A DNA stretch of 64,000 nucleotides from Rhodococcoides fascians A44A (GTDB taxonomy: Bacteria; Actinomycetota; Actinomycetes; Mycobacteriales; Mycobacteriaceae): positions 248,947 to 312,946 of the forward strand of contig NZ_JMEX01000004.1 of NCBI RefSeq assembly GCF_000760735.1, written 5' to 3'. Positions 9,634 through 18,352 of this stretch are shown here, one piece after another. Under the pieces are notes generated by a model, which saw only the letters and a list, made by a program, of their open reading frames with translations, was not told the origin of the DNA and ran no database searches. Made by a program: the position numbers and the translations under genes. Each line of letters starts with the position of its first letter. The first letter of the stretch is position 1.

Positions 9634-10257
9634 ATGACGTTCGCACTCGGTCCTACCCTCGCGGGCCTGGCTTTCGGCCTGTCGCTCATCGTGGCCATCG
9701 GAGCTCAGAACGCGTTCGTTCTGAGGCAAGGGATCGCGCGGACGCACGTGCTTCCCGTCGTCGCGGTCTGCGCGGCGTCGGACATCGTCCTCATCGCGGC
9801 CGGCGTGGCCGGGGCAGGTTTCCTCGTCGACAACTCCCCCTCCTTGATGACGATCGCCTATTGGGGCGGCGCTGCGTTCCTTCTCGGATACGGCGCATTG
9901 TCGATGCGTCGTGCTCTGCGCCCGTCCGCCATGTCCGCGGATCGTGCGTCGCAACCGGCCAGGATCGGCACCGTCCTCGCTACAGCGGTGGCGCTGACCT
10001 GGCTGAATCCGCACGTGTACCTGGATACGGTGGTCCTCCTCGGATCAGTGGCGGCAACGTACGACACCGCGCGAATCTGGTTCGGAATCGGTGCGTGTAC
10101 CGCCAGCCTCCTGTGGTTCACCTCGCTCGGATACGGTGCCCGCCTTCTGCAACCGGCATTTGCGAAACCGATGGCCTGGCGGGTCCTCGACGGCGCGATC
10201 GCAGCGTTCATGGTCGCTCTGGGCTCGACGTTGGCAGTACAAGCAGTGAATAGTTAG
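9634..10257 (+). CDS. lysE: LysE-family basic amino acid exporter
   Basis: A 207-residue inner-membrane protein with five to six hydrophobic segments. The family signature GLSLIVAIGAQNAFVLRQGI is near residues 13-32 and WLNPHVYLDTVVLLG lies in the middle. LysE exports L-lysine and L-arginine by proton or hydroxide coupling and prevents their toxic accumulation. The pairing with a divergent LysG-type regulator is the classical arrangement. Its stop codon lies inside the palindrome that probably controls the next gene. Confidence 0.93.
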   Translation: MTFALGPTLAGLAFGLSLIVAIGAQNAFVLRQGIARTHVLPVVAVCAASDIVLIAAGVAGAGFLVDNSPSLMTIAYWGGAAFLLGYGALSMRRALRPSAMSADRASQPARIGTVLATAVALTWLNPHVYLDTVVLLGSVAATYDTARIWFGIGACTASLLWFTSLGYGARLLQPAFAKPMAWRVLDGAIAAFMVALGSTLAVQAVNS

Positions 10258-10280
10258 TGCACTAACCATTCGTGTACTAT
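10253..10280 (+). promoter_or_regulatory. MarR operator and promoter
   Basis: GTTAGTGCACTAAC (10253-10266) is a perfect 14-base palindrome just upstream of the -10 motif TACTAT (10275-10280) of the MarR-type gene, and it overlaps the -35 position. The start codon GTG at 10288 is about seven bases after the -10, so the transcript looks leaderless. A MarR dimer bound here would block its own promoter. The palindrome also covers the lysE stop codon. Confidence 0.6.
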
Positions 10281-10287
10281 CAAAAAC

Positions 10288-10737
10288 GTGTCCGACGACG
10301 ATCCACTCGCTCTCGACAGGCAGGTCTGTTTCGCACTGGCGGTTGCCAACCGAGCCGTTCTCGCCGTCTACCGGCCCCTCCTGGAGCCGATGGGGCTCAC
10401 TCATCCTCAGTACTTGGTCATGCTGGCGCTCTGGGAGTCCTCGCCGCGGTCGGTGAAAGAAATCGCAGCGGCATTGCAACTGGACTCCCCCACCCTGTCC
10501 CCGTTGCTCAAACGGCTGGAGGCAGCCGGTCTCCTCGTTCGAACCCGCAGCCGTAGCGACGAGCGTCAGCTCGCCGTCGAATTGACCGCAGACGGTGCCG
10601 AACTGAGGACGCAGGCGGAGAACATCCCCCCTGCCGTCGTCGAACGACTCGGAGTGGACATCACCGAACTCGAAGAACTTCGCACGGTGCTCGGGCGCAT
10701 CAACCAAGCCGCTATCGATGCAGGGGCGCTGCAATGA
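10288..10737 (+). CDS. MarR-family transcriptional regulator
   Basis: A 149-residue winged-helix regulator. The HTH region is PRSVKEIAAALQLDSPTLSPLLKRLEAAGLLVRTRSRSDERQLAVELT, the canonical MarR DNA-binding helix and wing. The N-terminal cysteine in QVCFALAVANRAV recalls the OhrR subgroup of organic-peroxide sensors (Cys near residue 13), but an ohr gene is not next to it. It overlaps the following DUF5313 gene by four bases. It probably autoregulates through the palindrome at 10253-10266. Confidence 0.9.
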   Translation: MSDDDPLALDRQVCFALAVANRAVLAVYRPLLEPMGLTHPQYLVMLALWESSPRSVKEIAAALQLDSPTLSPLLKRLEAAGLLVRTRSRSDERQLAVELTADGAELRTQAENIPPAVVERLGVDITELEELRTVLGRINQAAIDAGALQ

Positions 10738-11147
10738 GCAGGACACCACGAACACGACCGAACTTTCTGCAGTGGCTCGGCTACGTGGCCGGGCGCAGGC
10801 TTCCGATGTCCATGCAGGATTGGGTCCGCAACGACCTGATCGGGCGAGGGGCCGTTCCGAGACACCTTCTCCGATCCATGATTCCGTTCCTCCCGATCTT
10901 CATCGGGTTCTTCGTACTGTTTCCCGGCGCACTGTGGTTGCGCGGAGCGATGGTGTTGCTGAGCGTGCTGCTCGCACTCTTCTACACCGTGGCGTTCATG
11001 GAGCTCAACCGCGCCCGCCGGCTCGAATTACACGGTCTCCCATCGAATCTTCAGAGCGATCGCAAGACGGCGGCACTCGAGGACGAGCGCGTTCGATACG
11101 AGCGCCTGCACCTCAGGAATCGTCAGCCGCCCCCGCGCCGACGATGA
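10734..11147 (+). CDS. DUF5313 membrane protein
   Basis: A 137-residue protein of an actinobacterial family of unknown function. It has a conserved N-terminal stretch (RPNFLQWLGYVAGRRLPMSMQDWVRNDL), two hydrophobic helices near residues 47-85 (FLPIFIGFFVLFPGALWLRGAMVLLSVLLALFYTVAF) and a charged C-terminal tail. Its ATG overlaps the MarR gene's stop (ATGA), so the two genes are coupled. Its 3' end overlaps the convergent TetR gene by 35 bases. Confidence 0.8.
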   Translation: MSRTPRTRPNFLQWLGYVAGRRLPMSMQDWVRNDLIGRGAVPRHLLRSMIPFLPIFIGFFVLFPGALWLRGAMVLLSVLLALFYTVAFMELNRARRLELHGLPSNLQSDRKTAALEDERVRYERLHLRNRQPPPRRR

Positions 11148-11745
11148 TGCGTTGGCCGACCGTCACCACGGCACGGCTCAAACTCTTGGATGCGTGCTTG
11201 CTCAACGGACCTTCGTCCATGCGGAGGGCGTGCACGATCATCAGCAGTTCGATGAGCGTGCGAGTGGACAGGGTATGCGTGGCATGCTGACTCGCGGCAG
11301 CGCGCCGGCTCAGTGGTGTGGGGCTGGGCGGCAGGTACTCGAATGCGCGTTGCACGTGAGCTTCCTCGAACTCACGTCGTAGCACCGACGCCTCAGCCGT
11401 GGCACCGGGCAGATGGTAGTGGAGCAGGCGTGACTCGTCGGGATGCGACTCGACCCATTTCCACACGGCGAGGATCACGGCCTCGAGCGACGGATCGTCG
11501 TCGCCCTCCTGGGCACGAACCTGGGCTACGACAGCGTCGACCATGTCGAGCACCTGCCGCATGGCCAGCTCGAACAGCTCGTCCTTACCAGCGAAGTGGT
11601 AGTAGACGGCCGATGGAACGACGTCTGCTTCGAGCGCGACGTCCTGAATACTCGCGTCCGAGAAGCTCTTTGCTGCGAAGACTTTGATTGCCGCCGACAC
11701 GATCTCGTGCCGCCTCGATGGCCTGTGCGGTGATTTCTTGCCCAT
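11113..11745 (-). CDS. TetR-family transcriptional regulator
   Basis: A 210-residue regulator with an N-terminal TetR HTH (RRHEIVSAAIKVFAAKSFSDASIQDVALEADVVPSAVYYHFAGKDELF). I use the ATG at 11745 because a GGGGG-type ribosome site lies 9-10 bases upstream; the frame continues to a GTG at 11772. It is divergent from another TetR gene at 11839. The target genes are unknown. Confidence 0.88.
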   Translation of the reverse strand: MGKKSPHRPSRRHEIVSAAIKVFAAKSFSDASIQDVALEADVVPSAVYYHFAGKDELFELAMRQVLDMVDAVVAQVRAQEGDDDPSLEAVILAVWKWVESHPDESRLLHYHLPGATAEASVLRREFEEAHVQRAFEYLPPSPTPLSRRAAASQHATHTLSTRTLIELLMIVHALRMDEGPLSKHASKSLSRAVVTVGQRIIVGAGAADDS

Positions 11746-11838
11746 GCCGACGCCCGCCCCCTTCTCGCTCACCTGGAAGTCTCACCTCTCGTTCGCCGAA
11801 GCACTAGTGTTGCATGACCCCGTTACAGAGGAGATCGA
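11746..11838. promoter_or_regulatory. control region between two divergent TetR genes
   Basis: These 93 bases separate two divergent TetR-type start codons. The palindrome CACTAGTG at 11802-11809 is a possible operator centre. A GAGGAG ribosome site precedes the rightward gene. No clear -35/-10 pair was assigned. Confidence 0.35.
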
Positions 11839-12456
11839 ATGTCGGCAACAGTCAAGCGGCCCGCTCACCGTCCGTCGCGGCGGGGCGTCATAGTCTCCAC
11901 CGCTTTCGAACTGTTCGCCGCTCGACCCGCTGATTCGATCACTGTCGCCGACATCGCGGCCGCCGCCGACATGACATCTGCGGCCATCTACTACCACTAC
12001 CCCTCCCGTGAGGAGATTCTTCTCGAGGGTCTGCGGGAGTTCGCCGCCGACTACGTGAACGAAGTGGAACGCATTGCAACGGAGGTCGTTGTTCCCGAGC
12101 GGCAAATGGGAGCACTCGTCGCGCCGTTCGTGAAGTGGCTCGGCGACAACCGAACAGCCGCAACGGTGTATTTCGTCGCCTCCCGCGGCGCGAGCCAGCA
12201 AGTGGAGGCGATTCGGCGCGAGAACGCGCTCGTTCTGATTCCCGTCCTGGCGGCAGCCGCGAAGAAGGTCAGAGGGAAGGTGCCGGCTGCGGAAGCCGGA
12301 GTCATCGCGGTGGCGACGATCTCCGAGATCGAGATTTTCGCGTCGGCGTTCCTGTCCGACGACCGATCCTTCACGACCCTGGGGCGCCGCCGTTTCATCG
12401 AAGAGGGTGCGCGTCTGGCGGACCGCATTGCCGGAACAACGAAGCCGACGGACTGA
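11839..12456 (+). CDS. TetR-family transcriptional regulator
   Basis: A 205-residue TetR protein. The HTH region RGVIVSTAFELFAARPADSITVADIAAAADMTSAAIYYHYPSREEIL is complete, and the C-terminal domain is helical and ligand-binding. A GAGGAG ribosome site precedes the ATG. It is divergent from the TetR gene at 11113-11745, and the two may cross-regulate. No neighbouring enzyme suggests an effector. Confidence 0.9.
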   Translation: MSATVKRPAHRPSRRGVIVSTAFELFAARPADSITVADIAAAADMTSAAIYYHYPSREEILLEGLREFAADYVNEVERIATEVVVPERQMGALVAPFVKWLGDNRTAATVYFVASRGASQQVEAIRRENALVLIPVLAAAAKKVRGKVPAAEAGVIAVATISEIEIFASAFLSDDRSFTTLGRRRFIEEGARLADRIAGTTKPTD

Positions 12457-12573
12457 GGTTCTGCACACAGCACTACTCAGGGCGGTAGGCCTGTAAAGCA
12501 TTCTGCGGCAGATCGATTGCCTGCCGACTTGCGCGAGACCGGTCGTCGAACCCAGACGATCGACGAAATGTGG

Positions 12574-12645
12574 TGGGCGCAGAGGGGTTCGAACCCCCGA
12601 CCGCTGGTGTGTAAAACCAGAGCTCTACCGCTGAGCTATACGCCC
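12574..12645 (-). tRNA. tRNA-Val (anticodon UAC)
   Basis: Read on the minus strand this folds into a complete cloverleaf. The acceptor GGGCGTA pairs with TGCGCCC, the D-arm contains AGCTCAGCGGTAGAGC, the anticodon loop is TTTACAC with anticodon TAC, and the T-loop is TTCGAAC. A 3' CCA is encoded (12571-12573). The remaining bases between the TetR gene and this tRNA show no gene. Confidence 0.96.
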
Positions 12646-12727
12646 GGATCCCGATGACCGAGGCCACCGGAACACGGAGAAAAACTTATCCTGTCCGCCG
12701 GGAATCTACAATTCCGCAGGTCAGCCC

Positions 12728-12770
12728 ACGTGAGTGGAAATGTAGGCCATCGCCTAGTTTCCACTCACGT
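12728..12770. repeat. palindromic repeat element, copy B (short spacer)
   Basis: The left arm ACGTGAGTGGAAATGTAGG (12728-12746) pairs with 12753-12770, whose arm lacks two of the bases, around a short centre. It is the same family as the copies at 454-530 and 49110-49149. The TGA stop of the convergent peroxiredoxin gene (12765-12767) lies inside the right arm. It could serve as a terminator for that gene. Confidence 0.8.
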
Positions 12771-13229
12771 ACGGACTGTGCTGAGAGCTGTTTCCCAAGC
12801 GGTCTGGTCACGCGCTTCGCCGGGCTCTTTCATCTCGGCGAAACGAATGATGCCGTCGGTGTCGATGACGAAGGTTCCGCGGTTGGCGAAGCCTGCTTTG
12901 TCGTTGAACACCCCGTAGGCCTGTGCGACCGAACCGTGTGGCCAGAAGTCGGACAGCAGGGGAAATGTGTACCCCTGTTCTGCTGCCCAGATCTTGTGCG
13001 TCGGCGGTGGACCGACCGAGATGGCAAGGATCGCGGTGTCGTCGTTCTCGAACTTGGGCAGTTCGTCGCGAACCTTGCACAGCTCGCCCTGGCACGTGCC
13101 GGTGAAGGCGAGTGGATAGAACACGAGCAGTACGTTCTTGTCGCCTCGGTACGAGGACAACGTCACGTCCTGATTGTTCTGATCCTTGAGGGTGAAGTCC
13201 GGCGCCTCCGCGCCCACCTCGAGTGGCAT
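12765..13229 (-). CDS. ahpE: peroxiredoxin, AhpE-like
   Basis: A 154-residue thiol peroxidase starting MPLEVGAEAPDFTLKDQ. The peroxidatic cysteine is C46 in FYPLAFTGTCQGELC. Family members reduce organic peroxides and peroxynitrite. M. tuberculosis AhpE works as a 1-Cys enzyme; here a second cysteine, C51, sits five residues later, the spacing of BCP-type atypical 2-Cys peroxiredoxins. The position next to the DUF3052 gene and aceE matches the M. tuberculosis locus. The ATG at 13229 was chosen by conservation; the longer frame to 13313 is not supported. Confidence 0.9.
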   Translation of the reverse strand: MPLEVGAEAPDFTLKDQNNQDVTLSSYRGDKNVLLVFYPLAFTGTCQGELCKVRDELPKFENDDTAILAISVGPPPTHKIWAAEQGYTFPLLSDFWPHGSVAQAYGVFNDKAGFANRGTFVIDTDGIIRFAEMKEPGEARDQTAWETALSTVRT

Positions 13230-13257
13230 GGAATCAAACTTCCTTGTCGACGGATCG

Positions 13258-13680
13258 TTAGCGCTTGACCGCGCGAGTCTTCGGCTGCACCAACCTGCTG
13301 CCGATCCAGTCACCGAGGTTGGCGGCCGACGTCTGAGTCAGTCCCGCCGTGGGGGCGGACTCGGCGATCTCACTGGGCTCGACGTGGCCGGGGAGGCCGG
13401 TCTTGGGGCTGAGGACCCAGACGAATCCGTCGTCCGACAACGGACCGATGGCGTCCATCAGTGCATCGACCAGATCACCGTCGCCGTCGCGCCACCACAG
13501 CAGCACCACGTCGATGACTTCGTCGGAGTCCTCGTCGAGGGTTTCACCGCCGATGGTGTCCTCTACGTCGGCCCGCAGATCGTCGTCTGTGTCCTCGTCC
13601 CAGCCCAGCTCCTGAACGACCAAGTCGCGGGTGATTCCAAGTTTCTGAGCGTAGTTCTGAGCGTCCGCCGCGGCGACCAC
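13258..13680 (-). CDS. DUF3052 family protein
   Basis: A 140-residue acidic protein (VVAAADAQNYAQKLGITRDLVVQELGWDEDTDDDLR...), conserved in actinobacteria and of unknown function. The GTG at 13680 has AAGGAGG upstream. The frame runs open to 13821 without conserved sequence. It is followed 28 bases later by ahpE on the same strand, so the two probably form an operon divergent from aceE. Confidence 0.88.
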   Translation of the reverse strand: MVAAADAQNYAQKLGITRDLVVQELGWDEDTDDDLRADVEDTIGGETLDEDSDEVIDVVLLWWRDGDGDLVDALMDAIGPLSDDGFVWVLSPKTGLPGHVEPSEIAESAPTAGLTQTSAANLGDWIGSRLVQPKTRAVKR

Positions 13681-13938
13681 GGTGGTGACCTCCTTGCATA
13701 GTGGGTGAAGTAGTGCAAGCGAACAGTGTTTCTCCCGTTCGCGCAAGCTGACCGCGCCGAAATTGCGTACATAAATTTCTACTGGTGGGTATTGGGACTC
13801 CGTACTACGTCGGTGAAACATATGTAGGAGGATTGAGCGGAGTCACCGAGAAACCGAGAAGTAGCTCGCCGTCACAGAGCGCGAGTTGCATGGACCGGCC
13901 GCCGCACCGAGCGACCGCCACATGGAGGAGTACACACG
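13681..13938. promoter_or_regulatory. divergent promoter region of the DUF3052 gene and aceE
   Basis: These 258 gene-free bases lie between divergent starts. They contain an AT-rich segment near 13765-13830 that includes CATATGTAGG, and a GGAGGAG ribosome site before the aceE TTG. Both promoters must lie here. No operator was identified. Confidence 0.45.
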
Positions 13939-16770
13939 TTGTCCGAGTTGAACCAGGACGATCGGCAGAGCACACAATCTGCAGGCAAGACGAACGGGCC
14001 CATCGGCTCGGAGGGTCGGGTACGCGTCATCCGTGAGGGTGTCGCCTCGTATCTGCCCGACATCGACAACGACGAGACCAACGAATGGATCGAATCGTTC
14101 GACGGCCTCCTCGAGCGGTCGGGTCCGAACCGCGCGCGCTACCTGATGCTGCGTCTGCTCGAGCGCGCAGGAGAACGACGTGTTGCGCTGCCGTCCCTGA
14201 CTTCGACCGATTACGTGAACACCATCCCGACCGAGAACGAGCCGTGGTTCCCCGGTGACGAAGAGGTCGAGCGCCGCTATCGCGCGTGGATCCGCTGGAA
14301 CGCCGCGATCATGGTGCACCGCGCTCAGCGGCCAGGAGTCGGCGTCGGCGGACACATCTCGACCTACGCGTCCTCGGCCGCTCTGTACGAGGTCGGCTTC
14401 AACCACTTCTTCCGCGGCAAGGACCACCCGGGCGGCGGCGACCACATCTTCATCCAGGGCCACGCCTCCCCCGGCATCTACGCCCGCGCGTTCCTCGAGG
14501 GTCGTATCCCGGCCGAGCGGATGGACGGATTCCGTCAGGAGGCCAGCCACGAGACGCAGGGTGGCGGACTGCCGTCCTACCCGCATCCGCGTTTGATGCA
14601 GGATTTCTGGGAGTTCCCGACGGTGTCGATGGGCCTCGGTCCGATGAACGCCATCTACCAGGCGCGTTTCAATCACTACCTGAACGACCGCGGCATCAAG
14701 GACACCTCGGACCAGCACGTCTGGGCGTTCCTGGGCGACGGCGAGATGGACGAGCCGGAATCGCGCGGCCTCGCACACGTCGCCGCGACCGAGGGCTTGG
14801 ACAACCTCACGTTCGTGGTCAACTGCAACCTGCAGCGCCTCGACGGCCCGGTCCGCGGTAACGGCAAGATCATCCAGGAACTGGAGTCGTTCTTCCGCGG
14901 CGCAGGCTGGAACGTCATCAAGGTCGTCTGGGGCCGCGAGTGGGATGCGCTGTTGCACGCCGATCGCGACGGCGCACTGGTCAACCTGATGAACACGACG
15001 CCGGACGGCGACTTCCAGACGTACAAGGCCAACGACGGCGGCTACGTGCGCGACCACTTCTTCGGCCGCGACCCGCGGACCAAGGAGCTCGTCAAGGATC
15101 TCTCCGACGGCGACATCTGGAACCTCAAGCGCGGCGGTCACGACTACCGCAAGGTCCACGCTGCGTACGCCGCTGCGATGGCACACAAGGGCCAGCCGAC
15201 GGTCATCCTGGCGCACACCATCAAGGGCTACACGCTCGGCAAGCACTTCGAGGGTCGTAACGCCACGCACCAGATGAAGAAGCTGACGCTCGACGACCTC
15301 AAGACCTTCCGCGATCTGCAGCACATCCCGATCTCCGACGAGGAGCTCGAGAAGGATCCGTACATGCCGCCGTACTACCACCCCGGTGCGGATGCTCCCG
15401 AGATCCAGTACATGCTCGATCGTCGCAACAAGCTCGGCGGGTTCGTCCCGGAGCGTCGGGTCAGCCCCAAGCCGCTTCCGCAGCCGGGCGATGCCACCTA
15501 CAAGACGCTGCTCAAGGGCTCCGGCAAGCAGGAAGTCGCCACCACGATGGCGCTCGTGCGCGTCATGAAGGAGCTGCTGCGCGACAAGGAGATCGGCCAC
15601 CGGATCGTGCCGATCATCCCGGACGAGGCGCGCACGTTCGGTATGGACTCCTGGTTCCCGTCGCTGAAGATCTACAACCGCAACGGCCAGCTGTACACGT
15701 CGGTCGACTCGGAACTGATGCTCGCCTACAAGGAGAGCTCGGTCGGTCAGATCCTGCACGAGGGCATCAACGAGGCCGGCTCGACGTCGTCGTTCACGGC
15801 GGTCGGAACGTCCTACGCGACGCACGGCGAGGTCATGATCCCGCTGTACATCTTCTACTCGATGTTCGGCTTCCAGCGGACCGGTGACGGCCTGTGGGCA
15901 GCGGCGGACCAGATGGCCCGCGGCTTCGTCCTCGGCGCCACTGCGGGACGTACGACGCTCACCGGTGAGGGTCTGCAGCACGCGGACGGTCACTCGCTGC
16001 TGTTGGCGTCGACCAACCCGGCCGCGGTCGCCTACGATCCGGCGTTCTCCTTCGAGATCGCGCACATCGTCAAGGACGGTCTGCGACGGATGTACGGCGG
16101 CACCGAAGGTGTGGACGGCTTCGGCGGCGAGAACATCTTCTACTACATCACCCTGTACAACGAGCCGTACGTGCAGCCGGCCGAGCCGGAGAACCTCGAC
16201 GTCGAGGGCCTCCTCAAGGGCATCTACCGGTTCGAGGCTCCGCAGGACGGCGACGGACCCGAGGCACAGCTCCTCGCGTCGGGCGTCGGTCTCGTGTCGG
16301 CCCGCAAGGCTCGTGAGCTTCTGCTCGACGAGTGGGGCGTCCGGTCGGCGGTCTGGTCGGTGACGTCGTGGGGCGAGCTCCGCCGCGACGGTGTCGAAGC
16401 CGAGCAGGAAGCACTTCGCAATCCCGGTGCGGACAAGCGCGTCCCGTTCGTGACGACGGCTCTGCAGAACGCTGCCGGACCGGTCGTCGCGGCGTCGGAT
16501 TGGATGCGGGCCGTTCCGGATCAGATCCGCCAGTGGGTTCCGGGCGACTACGTCACCCTCGGAACCGACGGATTCGGATTCTCGGACACGCGTCCCGCGG
16601 CTCGACGGGTGTTCAACGTCGACGCCGAGTCGATCGTCGTCGCGACGTTGTCCGCTCTCGCGGCCTCGGGTGAGATCGACAAGTCCAAGGCTGTCGAGGC
16701 CGCGGAGAAGTACAAGATCGACGACGTGACGGCGGCTCCCACGTCGTTCGCGGACACCGGCTCGGCGTAA
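13939..16770 (+). CDS. aceE: pyruvate dehydrogenase E1 component, homodimeric type
   Basis: A 943-residue thiamine-diphosphate enzyme that decarboxylates pyruvate and passes the acetyl group to the lipoylated E2 of the pyruvate dehydrogenase complex. The ThDP/magnesium motif is [12 protein letters not shown], followed by [46 protein letters not shown] and [15 protein letters not shown]-like segments are family landmarks. The start is a TTG with GGAGGAG upstream. The length fits homodimeric AceE. Placement directly before the FAS-II locus links acetyl-CoA supply with fatty acid synthesis. It ends at a hairpin with a T-tract. Confidence 0.97.
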   Translation: MSELNQDDRQSTQSAGKTNGPIGSEGRVRVIREGVASYLPDIDNDETNEWIESFDGLLERSGPNRARYLMLRLLERAGERRVALPSLTSTDYVNTIPTENEPWFPGDEEVERRYRAWIRWNAAIMVHRAQRPGVGVGGHISTYASSAALYEVGFNHFFRGKDHPGGGDHIFIQGHASPGIYARAFLEGRIPAERMDGFRQEASHETQGGGLPSYPHPRLMQDFWEFPTVSMGLGPMNAIYQARFNHYLNDRGIKDTSDQHVWAFLGDGEMDEPESRGLAHVAATEGLDNLTFVVNCNLQRLDGPVRGNGKIIQELESFFRGAGWNVIKVVWGREWDALLHADRDGALVNLMNTTPDGDFQTYKANDGGYVRDHFFGRDPRTKELVKDLSDGDIWNLKRGGHDYRKVHAAYAAAMAHKGQPTVILAHTIKGYTLGKHFEGRNATHQMKKLTLDDLKTFRDLQHIPISDEELEKDPYMPPYYHPGADAPEIQYMLDRRNKLGGFVPERRVSPKPLPQPGDATYKTLLKGSGKQEVATTMALVRVMKELLRDKEIGHRIVPIIPDEARTFGMDSWFPSLKIYNRNGQLYTSVDSELMLAYKESSVGQILHEGINEAGSTSSFTAVGTSYATHGEVMIPLYIFYSMFGFQRTGDGLWAAADQMARGFVLGATAGRTTLTGEGLQHADGHSLLLASTNPAAVAYDPAFSFEIAHIVKDGLRRMYGGTEGVDGFGGENIFYYITLYNEPYVQPAEPENLDVEGLLKGIYRFEAPQDGDGPEAQLLASGVGLVSARKARELLLDEWGVRSAVWSVTSWGELRRDGVEAEQEALRNPGADKRVPFVTTALQNAAGPVVAASDWMRAVPDQIRQWVPGDYVTLGTDGFGFSDTRPAARRVFNVDAESIVVATLSALAASGEIDKSKAVEAAEKYKIDDVTAAPTSFADTGSA

Positions 16771-16793
16771 CGACCGACCGGAGACCACCAGTG

Positions 16794-16847
16794 CGCCCGT
16801 CCATTCGTACCGCTTCCCCGCGGACGAGTGGACGGGCGTAGGTTTTT
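16794..16847 (+). terminator. intrinsic terminator after aceE
   Basis: CGCCCGTCCA (16794-16803) pairs with TGGACGGGCG (16829-16838) and is followed by GGTTTTTCC. The loop is long but can pair internally. It sits about 25 bases after the aceE stop and directly before the proposed regulator start at 16851. Confidence 0.65.
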
Positions 16848-16850
16848 CCT

Positions 16851-18224
16851 GTGGTCGCAGACAGAACGCCGACCGGCGCCGGTGACACACCGCCCGGAGT
16901 CGGCGACAGAACGGCATCCGCCGCCGGGGAGGAATACATCACCGACAACGAGGTGCATCTGCCGGTGACGGCGTTGACGTCGGCCCGCCAGAAGCGCGAC
17001 CCCCTTCCCGACGCATTGCTGCGGCGCGTCAAGCAGTTCTCGGGGCGGCTCTCCACCGAGGCCGTGACCGCGATGCAGGATCAGCTGCCGTTCTTCGGTG
17101 GTCTCGATGCCGCGCAGCGTGCGAGTGTGCAGTTGCTGATCCAGACGGCGGTGGACAACTTCCTGGAGTGGTTGAAGAACCCGCAGAGTGATATCCGCTT
17201 CAGCCTGGACGCGTTTCAGGTGATCCCGCAGGATCTGGCCCGACGGTTGACGCTTCGCCAGACGGTGGACATGGTGCGGGTCGCGATGGAGTTCTTCGAG
17301 CAGTGGCTTCCTGCGTTGGCTCGAAACGATCAGCAGCTCGTTGCACTGACCGAGGCTGTCCTGCGGTACGGACGCGAGCTCGGTTTCGCTGCGGCGTCGG
17401 TGTATGCGAGTGCCGCCGAGTCCCGAGGCGCATGGGACACCCGCCTGGAAGCTCTCGTCGTCGACGCTGTGGTGCGAGGTGACACGGGTTCGGACATGCT
17501 CTCGCGTGCCGCAACGCTCAACTGGGACGCGACAGCGCCGGCGACGGTTCTCGTCGGTACACCGCCGGACGATCAGGGGGTGTCGGTCGTCGGCACCGTT
17601 CACGCCGTCGCACAGAAGCACGGTCGAGCGGCGCTCGCGGTGGTTCAGGGCACTCGGTTGGTGATGGTGGTCAGTGGGCAGCTCGTGGACGATTCTGCGA
17701 GCGCGGCGTTTCTGGCGGACATGTTGGAGAATTTCTCCGACGGCCCGGTCGTCATCGGGCCCACGACGAGGACTCTGGGCGCCGCGCATTCCAGCGCGGT
17801 GGAGGCGTTCGCGGGTATGCAGGCCGTTGCGGGGTGGCGCGGTGCGCCCCGTCCGGTGCACGCGGGCGAGCTTCTGCCGGAGCGCGCACTGTTGGGTGAC
17901 TCGGCTGCGATCAGCGCTCTGAACGACCTGATCGTGCACCCGCTGTCGAGCGCGGGCCCCGGCCTTGCCGACACGTTGGACGCTTACCTCGACAGCGGGG
18001 GCGCTGTCGAGACTTGTGCACGTTTGCTGTTTGTTCATCCAAATACGGTGCGGTATCGCTTGAAGAAAATCACAGAGGTCACGGGCCGCGACCCCACGAC
18101 TCCGAGGGATGCGTACGTGCTTCGAGTTGCGGCAACGGTGGGCAGACTGACTCAAACGCATCACGAACCGCACTATCCAGCCCCACAAATCCCACACGTC
18201 ACATTCGGGGAAATCGTCACGTAA
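16851..18224 (+). CDS. mabR: CdaR/PucR-type regulator of the FAS-II operon (MabR-like)
   Basis: A 457-residue regulator. A central GGDEF-like/CdaR region is followed by a C-terminal PucR-type HTH (ETCARLLFVHPNTVRYRLKKITEVTGRDPTTPRDAYVLRVAATVGRL). The position between aceE and fabD is that of M. tuberculosis Rv2242 (MabR), reported to bind the FAS-II promoter, and of FasR in Streptomyces. The GTG at 16851 follows a terminator T-tract immediately, so the true start may be later, for example the GTG at 16953 (VHLPVTALTSARQ). The first 35 residues are of low complexity. Confidence 0.85.
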   Translation: MVADRTPTGAGDTPPGVGDRTASAAGEEYITDNEVHLPVTALTSARQKRDPLPDALLRRVKQFSGRLSTEAVTAMQDQLPFFGGLDAAQRASVQLLIQTAVDNFLEWLKNPQSDIRFSLDAFQVIPQDLARRLTLRQTVDMVRVAMEFFEQWLPALARNDQQLVALTEAVLRYGRELGFAAASVYASAAESRGAWDTRLEALVVDAVVRGDTGSDMLSRAATLNWDATAPATVLVGTPPDDQGVSVVGTVHAVAQKHGRAALAVVQGTRLVMVVSGQLVDDSASAAFLADMLENFSDGPVVIGPTTRTLGAAHSSAVEAFAGMQAVAGWRGAPRPVHAGELLPERALLGDSAAISALNDLIVHPLSSAGPGLADTLDAYLDSGGAVETCARLLFVHPNTVRYRLKKITEVTGRDPTTPRDAYVLRVAATVGRLTQTHHEPHYPAPQIPHVTFGEIVT

Positions 18225-18352
18225 CGCGAATGCGGACCGTGGCGATGTCGCGACTCCGGCCGAGCATTTGTTGGGACCCTACAAATTGGGCGGTAAGAGT
18301 TCATCGAGAGCGACATCTCCCAAACGGGTAGTCACGGTGTTCTCTTAACGAT
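18225..18352 (+). promoter_or_regulatory. fabD promoter region with candidate MabR operator
   Basis: Upstream of fabD, ATTTGT (18266-18271) and ACAAAT (18281-18286) form a perfect 6-base inverted repeat with a 9-base spacer. An inverted repeat of this geometry in the fabD promoter fits the operator expected for the neighbouring regulator. The fabD GTG is at 18353. Confidence 0.55.

Noticed and set aside
10288-10737. OhrR organic-peroxide regulator
   Set aside because: An N-terminal cysteine is present, but no ohr gene is adjacent, so only the MarR family is assigned.
13843-16917. 1024-codon open frame opposite aceE
   Set aside because: High-GC coding sequence commonly leaves the complementary frame open. 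The plus strand encodes a complete, well-conserved AceE, and the antisense product has no recognisable domain.
16548-18197. 549-codon open frame opposite the MabR-like gene
   Set aside because: Antisense to a conserved regulator, with no family features.
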